Source: Oxyruncus cristatus
Lineage: Eukaryota > Chordata > Aves > Passeriformes > Cotingidae
Direction: 5' to 3'
DNA: 64,000 nucleotides
Assembly (NCBI GenBank): GCA_013399855.1
Contig: VXAY01006182.1
Coordinates: 36,940 to 100,939, forward strand
Positions within the stretch are counted from its first letter, which is position 1. Each line of letters starts with the position of its first letter. Made by a program: the position numbers and the translations under genes. Below the pieces are notes generated by a model, which saw only the letters and a list, made by a program, of their open reading frames with translations, was not told the DNA's origin and did no database searches. This document shows positions 52,001 to 63,689 of the stretch, piece by piece.

Positions 52001-52693
52001 TCCAGCCACAGCAACTGTAAAGAAAAAAAAACCCAAAAAAACAACAACACTCTCCCAAACCTTTCCTTCCCTCACTTTCCTCAGCGATTTTCCATCTCTG
52101 TCAGTGATGCTTTAAATAATAAACCCCTCCTGACTCTGAGCAGGTTGGGGGACTGTCCCACAACCCCAGCACAGCATGAGCAGCAGGTTATTACTCTACA
52201 GCAAAGCAACACAACCAGGGAGTCTAAAAATACCCAGGACACCTGGTTGCTCCATCTGATTGTACCGAACTTAGAGGAGGAGAGGGACGGTCCCTGCATG
52301 CAGAGTGTTGGTGTCTGGTGCAATCACAACCTCTTGGTGCTGTAAAACCTTTGAAAGGGAGATCAAGGGACATCAGGAGTTTGGAATGACTGCAGCAGGA
52401 CCAGCTCGGGGCAGCTCAGTGCTGTGACTCCTTCAGTGGTACAAGGGATGAACTGTGTTTTGTCCAGCAGATCTCTGGATGTCCCAGGACGTGGATGACT
52501 CAACTGCAGTACAACAAGAGCAATGAGGCTTTGGAAACCACCTGACCTGCACCGGTGGCACTGAGGGGACCATCACTTTCAGCAGAAAAAGGGAGAAGAA
52601 ACGGTACAGATTTTTTTCCATGAACTACTTTCAAAATCTTCAGGGAAACTCATCAGTTGAATCATTTTAGGTCTATTAGCAGAGGCTGTAATT
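46015..52693. other. Intergenic stretch between the Shisa gene and MTMR8
   Basis: Only the (GGAT)n tract stands out. The open frames are short and lack splice partners or known motifs. Confidence 0.5.
49420..49533 (+). repeat. (GGAT)n microsatellite
   Basis: About twenty clean GGAT/ATGG units (49434-49514) have imperfect edges. The resulting MDGW- or HPSI-repeat frames are not genes. Confidence 0.9.
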
Positions 52694-52798
52694 AGAATCC
52701 CAGAATCCCAGGCTGGTTTGGGTTGGAAGGGACCTTAAAGATCGTGCAGTTCCAGCCCCTGCCATGGGCAGGGACACCTTCCACTAGCCCAGGTTACA
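52694..52798 (-). mobile_element. CR1 LINE fragment
   Basis: Antisense: GGCTGGTTTGGGTTGGAAGG and CTGCCATGGGCAGGGACACC, cut off at CCCAGGTTA. Confidence 0.8.
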
Positions 52799-54992
52799 TG
52801 GTGATGCTGCAGCTCCTCACATAAAGACTCTGATACCACCTCATGATACAAAAACTCACTTAAAAATTTCCACTGAAGGGCCCTTGGGAATTAGGACAAT
52901 TTCAAGGGTTAAAGTTTGCAGGAGCCCATGCCCAGCTCTGCTTTCATTCTTCTCATATTCCCTGAATTAAGCTACTTGTAAATTTTTCTTCTCTGAGAAG
53001 ATACTTCAGACTCTATTTGTGACAGTCAAAATTCTAAAATATGGGTGAATCTGTTCTCCCTGAGGCTCTTTCTTAACACAGCTATTTCTTGAGTATCACT
53101 AAAGTGAGAAAAACAAACTCTGAAGGCCAAATTCCTGCCTGGTGTTTCAGCTGGCCTTGGCCATGACATTCCTTGTGCTGTCTGCTCCCAAAATGACAGG
53201 ATCTGGGGTCTGGGCAGGTCTGTGTGCACTGAATTGTATCTAAACTTATTATCTCAGTGTATTTTTGGCACCATTCTCTTGATAAGACTTGTAAACAAGA
53301 CTCCTTTTCTAACAGCCCCTTTGGCACTTGTATTCCAGGAGCTTGCAGCATGGATGTCTGGTAATGCCCCCTCCCATCCTTCTCACAGTACAAGTAGCAC
53401 AATAAATTGTTCTTTTCTCAAATATATCCCCAAAAATGTAATTTTTATCCGCATCACACAAGATTTGACTGTTTTGTTGATAGAGATTTATTGTGTTAGA
53501 TTTTATCTGCCTGTTAAACACTTCCTAAAGAGTGAGTGACTAATAAAAATGACATTACAGAAATTGCTTGCTGAAGAACAGACCATACCTCTAATTTAGC
53601 TTGTTTCTGCAAACTGAAGCTCTTCAAACTGCTCTGCAGATTGCAAAATAAATTCAGAAAGCCACTCTTCTCTCAGCACAAAACCTGTCCAGTCTGAGGG
53701 TGGGCACTGGGTGAATGGCAGAATCAGTGTCAGTGTAAGGAACTCAGAGCAAGATCAAAAGAGTTACAGATTCCTGTAGTACAGGGGAAATTCTGTAATA
53801 AATGTGACTTAAAATGACAGCAACAATGTGTCGTCTGAAGGTGCTGTGAGCTGTACTCACAAGTTCAGTCAAGCCTGGGACATGGCCTTGGTGGCCTGGT
53901 ACAAGTCCTGCTCTATGTCAGTTCTGTCATTCATCCAACAAAGCAGCTGGAGGATAGGTGAAACACTCCTTTTAAGCCCTATTCATCACTGACCTGGGTA
54001 GTTATAAGGTCCTTTTTTATGAGTTCACCTTCTTCCTCAAATACACTCAAAATGGATTTGCTGAGCTCAACTCTGTGGCCTCATTCTCCATTTATTTTCT
54101 TCTGACATCTTCCTTTGCCTCAACTCCTCAGGCTCAGTAAATGCAGATTGCAGAGAGAAGATGTGGACAGTACATCTATTACTTGGGCAAAGCTCCCTGA
54201 AAGAAGTCAGCTCTCTTTATTCCTTGGGATTGCTGCTCAAACTGATCCCTGTGGCATAATGATTAGTTTGGGAATAAGCTGTGAGGGTGATAGTGCCTGG
54301 CTGGGCAATGCAGCTGTTACTCCAGCTCTTCTCATCTCCACGTGCTTATTTCTTCCCTCGTTTTTTTATTTGTGCCCTCTCTGTGCGCCATTTCCTTTGG
54401 GAAGAGGAGGAAGAAGAGTTGATGTTCTACACCTACATTGTGGAGCACTGTGCAGTCCCTTTAATGATCCCCACCCTGTTTATTATTATATTCTGAAGTA
54501 TCCTCATCCTTCCGCAAACCGCAGGAGAAGCTAATGGGGGCAAGACCGACTTTGGATTGTGTGGAGCACAAATGCAAAGCCGTAATTAATAAGTTCTGCC
54601 CCCACTAACTGCACGGGAGGAGCCTGTGCTGCTCCACACCCGGGATTTACAGACTCTGTATCTCTTCTTCCCTGGAAGTGAAGGCGTGTGGGTTTGTACA
54701 AGTATGGAATGTTTGTACAAGGGGTAGGAATTTCAGATTTGGTTAATTCTGAGTGTACAGATGAAAGGATGAGGCCAGATCTGTGCTGTGTGCCCTGGCT
54801 GGGGTCCATTTGATCCCAGACAGCTTGGGATTCCCACCAGGGAAGGAATGGCAGGGTATCCCTTTTTTCCTTCTCATATCATCTCTAATAAACAGTGTTT
54901 TAATCAACACCTTATGGAGTTCAAGTCTTTTCTTGCTGGGATCCGTAAAAACACTTGACTGGCTCATCACACCAATATCCATCATTGGAAAA

Positions 54993-55083
54993 ACATCCAT
55001 GGAAGGTGTCCCTGCCCATGGCAGGGGTTGGAACTGTATGTTTTAAGGTCCCTTTCCAACCCAAACCAGTCTGTGATTCTGAT
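54993..55083 (+). mobile_element. CR1 LINE fragment
   Basis: Sense tail: GGAAGGTGTCCCTGCCCATG and ACCAGTCTGTGATTCTGAT, 0.5 kb upstream of the MTMR8 promoter. Confidence 0.8.
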
Positions 55084-55479
55084 CATGTAATTATTAAAAC
55101 CTGTAAATTCTCAGACTCCACACAGGATCACCCTTCTGATGGGAATTTCTCAGGAAATTGGGACTTAGGTTGGAAGAAACACCTGGGGAAGCAGCTGTCC
55201 CTGGGAGTGTGAGACACGAACACTCATTGCAGACAGGTGAACAGGAATTACAGCAGTTCTTCGGGATCAAGGCTGGGTATCCACGAGAGGCAGAGCCGTG
55301 CTCTGAAATTAAAATATAGGGAAAACCTGATAAACGGGTATTATTAGCTCTGCTGAGTGTGTCAATCATTAATGTGAAATGCACCTCTGATCCCTTACAC
55401 GAGGGGAGAGGGCTATTAGCCCATTGAGGGCAACACTGCTGGCCGTACATTTTGAGAGGGAAAGGGGGCTTTTCCCTCA

Positions 55480-55900
55480 AATATTCCTCGGGAGGAGCAT
55501 CCCGGGGGTTCCAGGAGGGGAATCCAAGAGGGTATTCGAGGGGGCAATCCCGCGCCGTGCCCGGCGGCCTGTGCCCTCAGCGCTGCCCTCACCCAACATG
55601 GCGGCGGCGGCGCCGCGCGGCTCTCGCGAGCCCTGGGCGGGGCGGGGCGGGAGGTGCCTCATGGCGGCGGGGCGGCCCTTCAGGGCGGTGGGGTCAGGCG
55701 GCCATGGAGCACATCAGCACCCCAAAGGTAACCCTCACGGGGTTTATTCCATTTAACGGCGGGATTTATTTCGCTGCACGCGCTTTGTTTGCTCTCCCTC
55801 GGGGCGGCTCCCCCTGCGCGCCCTCAGGGCTGAGCGCGGGGGGTTTAAAGCCGCGGTGTGAAGGTGTTGGGAAGCGGGTTTGCAGGGGGTGACACAAGGT
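55480..55900 (+). promoter_or_regulatory. MTMR8: CpG-island promoter of MTMR8
   Basis: This dense CpG block surrounds the first coding exon. It holds GC boxes (GGGCGGGGCGGGGCGGG at about 55636-55652), a perfect YY1/TISU match at 55594-55605 and a second ATGGCGGCGGGG at 55661. No TATA box is visible. A YY1 site in this orientation usually sits just downstream of the start site, which suggests transcription begins near 55580-55593, but that is inference. Confidence 0.75.
55594..55605 (+). promoter_or_regulatory. TISU / YY1 element (CAACATGGCGGC)
   Basis: The twelve bases match the published TISU consensus SAASATGGCGGC exactly and also match YY1. TISU elements act both as promoter elements and as initiators that work without scanning on very short leaders. 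Here the ATG at 55598 is 106 bases upstream of the MTMR8 start and out of frame with it. Confidence 0.6.
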
Positions 55901-57341
55901 GTTTTGGCGGCGATCCCTGAAAATGTCCTTTATATCCATCCCCGCCTTAGTCCCAAAGAGTGAATCAAATGTGCTTTTTTTCCCCTGTCAAATTGAATGA
56001 AACAGGAGCTCCGGGAGTGCTGTGTTCAGGCGGCTAAAAATAAATTGCATTTACTTTAGACAGTGGTTGGTAATTTAATTTTACCTTTTGCTGCCATGGA
56101 GGTTGTTGTATTGTTATATTTTGGTTTATTCTCTAGGATATTGTTTTGAGGATGCTCCTTCCCCCATTCCCTGCGGTGCTGCTTGTATCTAGTGCCCTGA
56201 AAAAGGGAAATATTATATATAATAGTTATATTTGCTGACAAATATGACGTGCTAGGAAGTCATTCAGCCTCTACCTCTGCTCTGCAAGTTTCTTTGCTGA
56301 CGTTTTCCAGGGCTTATCTCAGACAATGTAAGAAAACTCACACATTCAATACCCAAAACTAATCCATCATATGCTGTTAAAAAGTGTGGGTTTATTATCC
56401 ATCCAATTATTTTTCCCCATTATGTGTGCTTAATGGTGGAAGAAAATTTCCATCTACCTTCATGAAGAGGCAAATAGGCCAGGAGGAAATCGATGAAATA
56501 CAGTCAAATATTTTATTATGTCTGCTCTGATGCTTTTTAAAGCTGCTTTTTATTAATTAGGTTGGTGTGGTTTATGAAATGCACTTACAGGCCAGGAAGT
56601 GAGGTGTAAGAAGTAGCTCCTAGTGGTTTTCTACAGGCACTTGGAAGTCAGACTGGAGAGGGCTGTTCCTTTCAGAGAAACACTTTGATTACTCTGAACA
56701 CAGAAAAGTCTTTTCTTTGCAGTTCTTTGTCCTGTTATTTGTCAGCCTTGTCCAGTAACAAACTGGGATCATCTTGGCTACACATCCAGTCATCCTGTTA
56801 CTCACACTGGTGCTGAACTTTGGCTGTTTGCTTAACCTTTTTGGCTTTAATTCATGGGGAAATAATAGCATAAAGCTTAGCTGGTGTTGCAGGGCAGACT
56901 TAAATTTCATGTATTTTCCTGTCTTGCTTCATGAGTTGCGTATGAGAAGTTGAATGACTGGGGTTCAACACATGTTTAGATAATTCCTCCATCAAAGTTG
57001 GACGCCAGGAGGAATTTTTCCATCGAAAGGGCTGTCAGGCATTGGAACTGCCCAGGGAGGTGGTGGAGTCCCCACCCCTGGAGGTGTCCAAGAAAGGACT
57101 GGATCTGGCACTCAGTGCTCTGGGCTGGGGGACAAGGTGGGCATCGGGCACAGCTTGGACTCGATGGTCTTGGATGTCTTTTCCAGCCTCAGTGATTCTG
57201 GGATTCTGTAGTTTTTTATCCTCTTTCTCTGTTGCAGGTGGAGAACGTGAAGTTGCTGGATCGCTACACGAACAGGAAGGCGGCGAACGGGACGTTGTAC
57301 CTGACAGCCACCCACCTGATCTACGTCGAGGCTTCTGCTGA
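55598..57341 (+). CDS. Upstream ORF of the MTMR8 mRNA, 77 codons, overlapping the MTMR8 start
   Basis: Reading from the TISU ATG, the frame stays open through exon 1 (55598-55727), crosses the exon 1-2 junction and stops in exon 2 at 57339-57341: 130 + 104 bases = 78 codons including the stop. A second in-frame ATG lies at 55661. The product would be Gly/Arg-rich with no domain I recognise, and its exon 2 part is an alternative-frame reading of MTMR8. Whether it is translated depends on where transcription starts. It could be regulatory only, or absent from the mRNA if the start site lies downstream. Confidence 0.4.
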
Positions 57342-60300
57342 AGTCAGGAAGGAGACATGGGTATGTCGTGGTGCCTGGGGCTGTGTAAACACACCTATAA
57401 AAGTTATTTTATGGCACAGGCTGATTTGGTTTGGGAGGGACTTGAAGGATCATCCAGTTCCACCCCCTGCCATGGGCAGAGACACCTCCCACTAGCCCAG
57501 GTTGCTCCAACCTGGCCTTGGACACTTCCAGGGATGGGGCAGCCACAGCTCTTCTGGACAACCTGTGCCAGGCCCTCACTACCCTCCCAGCCAACAATTT
57601 CTTCCCACTATCCCATCTAACCCTGCCCTCTGGCAGTGGGAAGCCATTCCCCCTTGTCCTGTCACTACATGCTCTCATATCCAAAATAAACAAGTTTCGA
57701 AATTCCAAAGCTGTAGTAGACTTTTATAGCATTTTAATACCAAACGCTCAACAGAAACAGCTGGTTTGGAAGGAAATGAGCACAACAGGGACATGACTTG
57801 ATGGAGTTCACTCATGGAATTAGTGTCAGTTCCACAAATATAAAAAACTTGTGTAGTTTCCTCTCTCGAACTCAATATACCAAACCACCAAACTTGAATT
57901 TACAACTTTTGTAAATGCAGAATTAGCACTGAAATGAGCCTATTTTATTGATTCTAAAGCAAAGTGAGAATGACAGAATATATTGCATATGAGGGCGGAG
58001 GGAAAGTAAAGTGCACCAGGAAAAGGAAGCTGCACATCGATCTCTGGAAGTAATTTATGTGCATCCTTGTTTTTTCAATCCTGCTTTAGTTACCTGGGTG
58101 CAGTCTGGGTGTTTATGTTTGATAAATAATCACAAATAATCTCCTTTTCTACTGCTAGTTAGCTTCAGGAAGCATAAGCAGCTGATTGTGTTACAGAAAC
58201 CTCATTTCTGCTTGTGCTGCTCGCAGCCTTAACTGAAAAATGTTGTTTATTCCCTGTTTTTCAGATCCTGCATCACCACATTGCCAGTGTGGAGAAGCTG
58301 CCCCTGACCACAGCTGGGTACCCCCTGCTCATCCACTGCAAGAACTTCCATGTGGCTCACTTTGTCCTGGGGCAGGAGCGGGACTGCCATGACGTGTTCA
58401 CCTCCCTGCTCAAGCTCTCACAGCCAGGTATTGGGAGTGGGAGTCTTCTGGGAATTCTTGGAGCTCTCTAAGCTGGAAGGCTGGGCTGAGCCCTGGGAAA
58501 GCTGTGCCTGCCCCAGCTTGGGTTTGGGCTCTCAGTGCAGGATGTGGAATCAGAATCAGCTTCTGCCACCAGACACAAAGGATGGGCTCAGGAAGTAGAG
58601 AGTAGGACATTTGCTTCCCAATTAAACACGGTTTTGGAAGCCTACAATAAAGATGGAGAGAGACTATTTACAAGGGCCTGGAGTGACAGAATAAGGGATA
58701 TTGAAAGAGAGCAGGGTTAGAGGGGATATTGGGAAGAATTTCTTCCCTGGGAGGGTGGGGAGGCCCTGGCACAGGTTGGGCAGAGAAGCTGTGGCTGCCC
58801 CATCCCTGCAAGTGTCCAAGGCCAGGTTGGACAGGGCTTGGAGCAACCTGGGATAGTGGAAAGTGTCCCTGCCCATGGCAGAGGGTGGAAAGGGGTGATC
58901 TTTAAGGTCCCTTCCAATCCAGGCTGTTCCATGATCCTGTGGCAGTGGGAATGAGGTGGTGTTCGACAAGGAACTTCTGGAGGCCTGTGAAAGGTTCATT
59001 TGCCTACTGAGTCTGTCCCAGGCTTTTTTCGAGTCTGTCCCAGGCTTTTTTCACATCCCATCTCTGGCCACTGTCAGTCATTTCTGTGACCTGGCTGCTT
59101 TCTGTGTGCAGTTTTGCCCTCTCCAGTGGACCCGAAATTCAGGAATCCCACAAATAAAGCCTTAAACGTAGGCATCTCTGATTTGTTTCCAGCAGCTTGT
59201 TTAAGCTGCTTTGTGCTCTTTGCTCAGCTGTGACACCCTGTGTTTCACCCAGGCTGCCCTGACATGGAGTCACGCTGAAAGAGGGTGAGCAAAACATCCT
59301 CAAAAGCCTGTGGTCTCCTCTGGCTCCAGCTTTTTATTCCATCATGGATGAAACTTCAGCCTTCTTGTTCTTCTTGCAGCACAGCATTCCACTGAGTCCC
59401 CATCTGCCTTCTGCTTCTGGTTTTGGGGTGCTACTTCAGTGAACCTGAGTTGTTTAATTACTACAGGGATGTCATTCGTAATTGCAATTAGTAAATTGTG
59501 TCACTAGTCCGAGGGAGGGGAGTTGATGGCACCAGGCAGCTTCTTGCTGCCCTTCACACAGGACTGGGCTAGAAATCCTGTAGGAGAAATGGGGTTTGCT
59601 GGGTTTTAATTTTTTTTAATTGATATTAAGGCTTGTGTCTATTCCCAGCATCCCCCTTGTGCTCTTTGGAGTTTTCTTAGTTCTGGAGTTCTAACTCTGA
59701 TGCTGTATTTGGCAGGTTTCTGGTGTGACATTTAAAAGCTGTCTCTGTTCTTTGAGTTTTGAAAATTAGAGACTTAGGTAGTGCCTTGAAGCTTGGGAGG
59801 TGTCACTGCAGGGGATCACACCAGTTTCTTGTAGTTATTTCTTTAAATGCTGTAGCTCTTTCTTTTCTTCTACTTAAGGATTTTAAGAGTGGTCTGGTTT
59901 TGGTTTAAAATGTCTATGTTTGTGTTCCCTTCGTGGTTTTCTGGCAGAGTGATGGACAGCTGGGGGTTACCTGCTTTATCAGCCCCTGGCAGGTTTCCCT
60001 CTGTGTCTGGAGCACTTGCTGCCTTGGGAGTTAGCTGAATGAGTTATTGGCTGGATTTGCATTTTATGGAGAGATGGAAGGAGATTGGGATGGTAAATGA
60101 CCATTTGTCAGACCCAGCCTGAAGCCTTTGTTGGGCTGAAAGTAACATTCCAGACATCTCTCAGGGTTAGAACTTGCTGTTGAATGATGAACTCCCAGGT
60201 GTGCAAGAGCTGTTGTATGAACTCTCCACAGAAAATGTTAATTTTTTATTAAATTATTATTAAATGTGTTGTCATTTAGGGGTTAATGCTTATGACATAA

Positions 60301-62495
60301 ATCCCATCTAATGTGCCTGTTACAGTGAATTCAGGAGGAAATCATTTGTTCAGGAAAAATTACTGCTTCAGACTTGCAGTTAATTCTAACAAAATGTTTT
60401 AAGCCTATTTCCTTGCATGTGGGAACTGAGCACTGGAAATTCCTGAGGATTTCAGCATGGGTTGTCAGCACTTGGTACTACCCTGACCAAAACCCTATAA
60501 ATATGGGGTTGAGAAGTTTTAGATATCTCAAATACTCTTCTCTGCAGCGCTGAATGATTGATTTCCGGAAGTGTTGGCCTCTCTGTATGTCTTTGCATCT
60601 CTAACTAGTTAATTTTTTTCTTTCTTCTTCCCAGTGAAAACTGAAGAACTTTATGCTTTCTCTTACAATCCTAAAATGTCTAAAGAGAACCGGGAAATTG
60701 GGTGGAAACTAATTGATTTAAAACTGGATTACCAGCGCATGGGAATTCCAAATGACTACTGGGAAATAACGGATGTGAACAAGGACTATGAGGTAATTCC
60801 TGCCCCAAGTAGCCATTTAATGCAGTATCTCCTTGTTATTAATGACACAGAGCAGCCCTGCTGCTGCCTCTGGGGAGGAATGAGCTCTCTTGGTTTTAAG
60901 CAGCATCATCTTGATAGGAAGTTGCAGATAATGATACTACAGAAGAGCTGCAGAGTCACCTTGGTTTGCTTTGATCCCCCTGGCAAGGGACCAGAGAATT
61001 GTTCTGCTAGAGAAATGTCAAACCATCTGTTAGGAAAAGCCTAAAGTTCCCTTAGCTGCTTTTGTTATTTCCAAAGCCTGTCCCACCTGACTGGGGACAG
61101 ATGTGTAGAAGAGAAATACATGGCAGCAGTTTGGATTGGTGGGGGGTGAGGCAGAGTGGAGAGGGACTAGGGAAGGGAGGAAGGGAAAAACAGCAAGAGA
61201 AAACAGACTTCCTTTTGCTTGCTTGGTTGGATTTTCTGTTGTTTAAGGGCTCTCTGTCATTTCAATCCAAACTGGCTGCTGCTGTTATTTTCCTCAAAAG
61301 GCCAGCTTGGATCTAAACCACATTAAACAACAACATTTGTCAGCAAGCTTGTTCAAAATCCTGTTCCATATTATTTCCCTTTTTATTCTTCTGATGTTGT
61401 GGAACAGTCAGACCTGGCTGTCAAAAAGCCAAAGCAAGCAGCTCTGAGGAAGAATCCAACACATTCAGTCCTGAATCCCTTCCCCTGCTCCCACTCTCTT
61501 CCCTGGGCAGCTTTCCTTGCTGGTACACTTAGAGTGGAAGAAATACAAGCCTGTGCTGTCAGAAGTGACAGCTCATTTTACCTGGCTGTGTGTTTGGATG
61601 CCTGAATTGAGATGTGATGGGAGAGGTGCTGTTTCCAGTAGCTGATTAGGGCACCTGAATGTGAGCAGCTCAAATCATTAATCACTCTGAGGCTGTACAT
61701 GCTGAAGTGTAACTCTTAAGTGCCAGTGCTTTAGAATTTCCTCAGGGTTTCCAGCCTGTGTGTTAAAATTGTCAAGCCTAATGTAAAGCCAGGCCTGGGG
61801 ACGAGCTAATCTGTAAAGTCCATGCTGAGAGACTGTTCTGGTTTGAGGAGGAAGGATAAAGCCGGTCTCTGAGGATGCTTCCTGGTTGCTGGTAGCTCTT
61901 TCTAGAATAAGATTTAGAGGGAACTTTTTAAATATAGTTGTTCTTACTTTCTCTTTTTGTGAAAAGCAATTCCTGGCTGTGAGGGTGGGGAGGCCCTGGC
62001 ACAGGTTTCCCAGAGAAGCTGTGGCTGCCCCATCCCTGGAAGTGTCGAGGTTGGAGCAACCTGGGATAGTGGGAGGGGTCCCTGCCCACGGCAGGTGGTT
62101 GGGACAAGATGATCCTTAACGTTCTTTCCAACCCAAACCATTCTGTGATTCTAAATCAGAAACTTCCATAAAATTTATGAATTTAAAGAGCTTCTAGGTT
62201 CACTTTCAAAATTGATCCTTTCCTTCACCACATTGTTTTATTTTGAACCTATTCCTGTATTATTTCTCTAAATAAATCTTAACGTCATGAGCTTGAGATG
62301 AATTTTTCATGGGGTTTGAGTTGCTCAGTACTAATATCTGGGGTTTTTTGCTTTCTTCTCACTCAGGTTTGCAGCACATACCCTCCAGAAATCGTGGTGC
62401 CTCGAGCTGCCTCCAAGGCAGTGGTGATGGGAAGTTCAAAGTTCAGAAGCCGAGGGCGGATTCCGGTGCTTTCTTACTTGTATAAGGAAAACAAT
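55704..62495 (+). CDS. MTMR8: MTMR8, myotubularin-related phosphatase, coding exons 1-5 (3' part beyond the window)
   Basis: Myotubularin-related proteins remove the 3-phosphate from PI(3)P and PI(3,5)P2 on endosomal and autophagic membranes; MTMR8 is known to pair with the inactive MTMR9. Coding exons seen: 55704-55727, 57238-57360, 58265-58427, 60635-60792 and 62367-62495. All have GT/AG borders and compatible phases (0, 0, 1, 0), giving 199 residues. Residues 1-104 form the PH-GRAM domain (LYLTATHLIYVEAS in exon 2, HHHIASVEKLPLTT in exon 3). Residues 105-199 begin the phosphatase domain (LYAFSYNPK, CSTYPPEIVVP, GSSKFRSRGR, VLSYLYKENN). The start MEHISTPK fits the family. Recalled human sequences favour MTMR8 over MTMR6/7, especially KVENVKL, LIYVEAS and CSTYPPEIVVP. 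The next exon, which should open with the AAICRC-type motif, and the CX5R active site are not in the window. Introns 2 to 5 each carry a CR1 copy. No frameshift or internal stop is seen. Confidence 0.93.
57000..57213 (+). mobile_element. CR1 LINE fragment at the end of MTMR8 intron 1
   Basis: Sense 3' end: GGAATTTTTCCATCGAAAGG, GGTGGTGGAGTCCCCACCCC, GGACTCGATGGTCTTGGATG, and the tail GATTCTGGGATTCTGTA. The tail stops about 25 bases before MTMR8 exon 2. Confidence 0.8.
57410..57665 (-). mobile_element. CR1 LINE fragment in MTMR8 intron 2
   Basis: Antisense: GATTTGGTTTGGGAGGGAC, TGCCATGGGCAGAGACACC, CTGGACAACCTGTGCCAGGC. Confidence 0.8.
58655..58942 (+). mobile_element. CR1 LINE fragment in MTMR8 intron 3
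   Basis: Sense: GGGATATTGGGAAGAATTTC, AGAGAAGCTGTGGCTGCCCC, CCTGCCCATGGCAGAGGGTG, ending near GTTCCATGATCCTGTG. Confidence 0.85.
61965..62155 (+). mobile_element. CR1 LINE fragment in MTMR8 intron 4
   Basis: Sense: GAGGCCCTGGCACAGGTTTC, CCTGCCCACGGCAGGTGG, and the tail CATTCTGTGATTCTA. Confidence 0.85.
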
Positions 62496-63194
62496 GTTAG
62501 TGCTGGCTTGGGGTGGGAGGGAGGGTTCCCCTTTTTGCCCAGTTCCCTTCTAGTGACAGGAAATAATGAGATAATTATTAAACTTGAGACATTTGAGAAC
62601 TGTGCTTCTCTTAGTGGCCGTAATATTAGTTTGTTCTGAGTCACAGAATAAGCTGAAGACAAATACTTGGGGTACATCCAGAGCTCTGCAAAAAACCCAA
62701 ATTTTCCAACCGTCCTTTTTTTTTAACCAGTTTTCAGCAATTCCTTCTGATGTGGGGCTTTTAAATCTCCTGTTTAGCCAAATTCAATAATGTTTTACCA
62801 AGTTCCATGTTAACTCAGCTGGATTTTATTAGTATTGAAGAGGAGGAACCACCCTGAAATAAATCCCCGCTAGGTCACAATAAGTGAAGGTTTCATTTTT
62901 TTGTTTTTTCCACTGAAGACCAGAATGTAAATTTTTGATTTTGCTGCCTCAGCAGTGTTTTAGATGCTGATGTGAGGAAAATGCTGTCACAGGCAAATTG
63001 TTGTTTTCCTGAGGAAGTGTGCCTTGACCTGGGCACTGCATGGAGTTGTGCTGGCAACTTAAAGCATACTCAGTGCACTTCTGAGCATGGAACAGTAACA
63101 GCTGAGAAGAAAAACTGGAAAAGAATGGTTTGGAAATAGAAACCAAGTAGAAGGCAAGAGAAATTATGGCCTTCCAGTGCCTTATGAAAAGGAG

Positions 63195-63500
63195 GGAGAG
63201 GGATTTTATGGGGGCACATAGTGACAGGACAAGGGGGAATGGTTTTAATCTGCCAGAGGGCAGGGTTAGGTGGGATATTGGGAATTAATCCTGCCCTGGG
63301 AGGGTGGGGAGGCCCTGGCACAGGTTGCCCAGAGAAGCTGTGGCTGCCTCTGGATCCCTGGAAGTGTCCAAGGCCAGGTTGGACGGGGCGTGGAGCAACC
63401 TGGGCTAGTGGAAGGTGGAACATACTGCATAGGAGGTGGAACAAGATGGTGTTTGAGGTCCCTTCCAAGCAAGCCCTTCTGGGATTCTGGGGTTCTATGG
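63195..63500 (+). mobile_element. CR1 LINE fragment in MTMR8 intron 5
   Basis: Sense: GTGACAGGACAAGGGGGAAT, AGGTTGCCCAGAGAAGCTGT, and the tail CTGGGATTCTGGGGTTCTATG. Confidence 0.85.
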
Positions 63501-63689
63501 ACTGCTAACATTCAGGATCCTGATCATCAGGCAGAGCACAGTGTGAGGTTTCTTGGGCTCACTACTTAAAAATGAAGCTTCCCAAACTTCTTGCTCTGAG
63601 AAACAGCCCGGTAGGGTTTGTGTGGGTCCAGTTAAGCAGCAGCTTTTCAGTGAAAGAGAACGCAACCCCATTCAGTGGGTGTTTGGAGT

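Noticed and set aside
54115..54534. Plus-strand frame with a hydrophobic stretch, considered as an ASB12 or other MTMR8 neighbour
   Set aside because: No ankyrin or SOCS-box motif and no splice support.
57042..57341. Plus-strand 99-codon frame as a separate gene
   Set aside because: Its first part is intron 1 and CR1. Only the part from 57238 is in mRNA, as the end of the upstream ORF.
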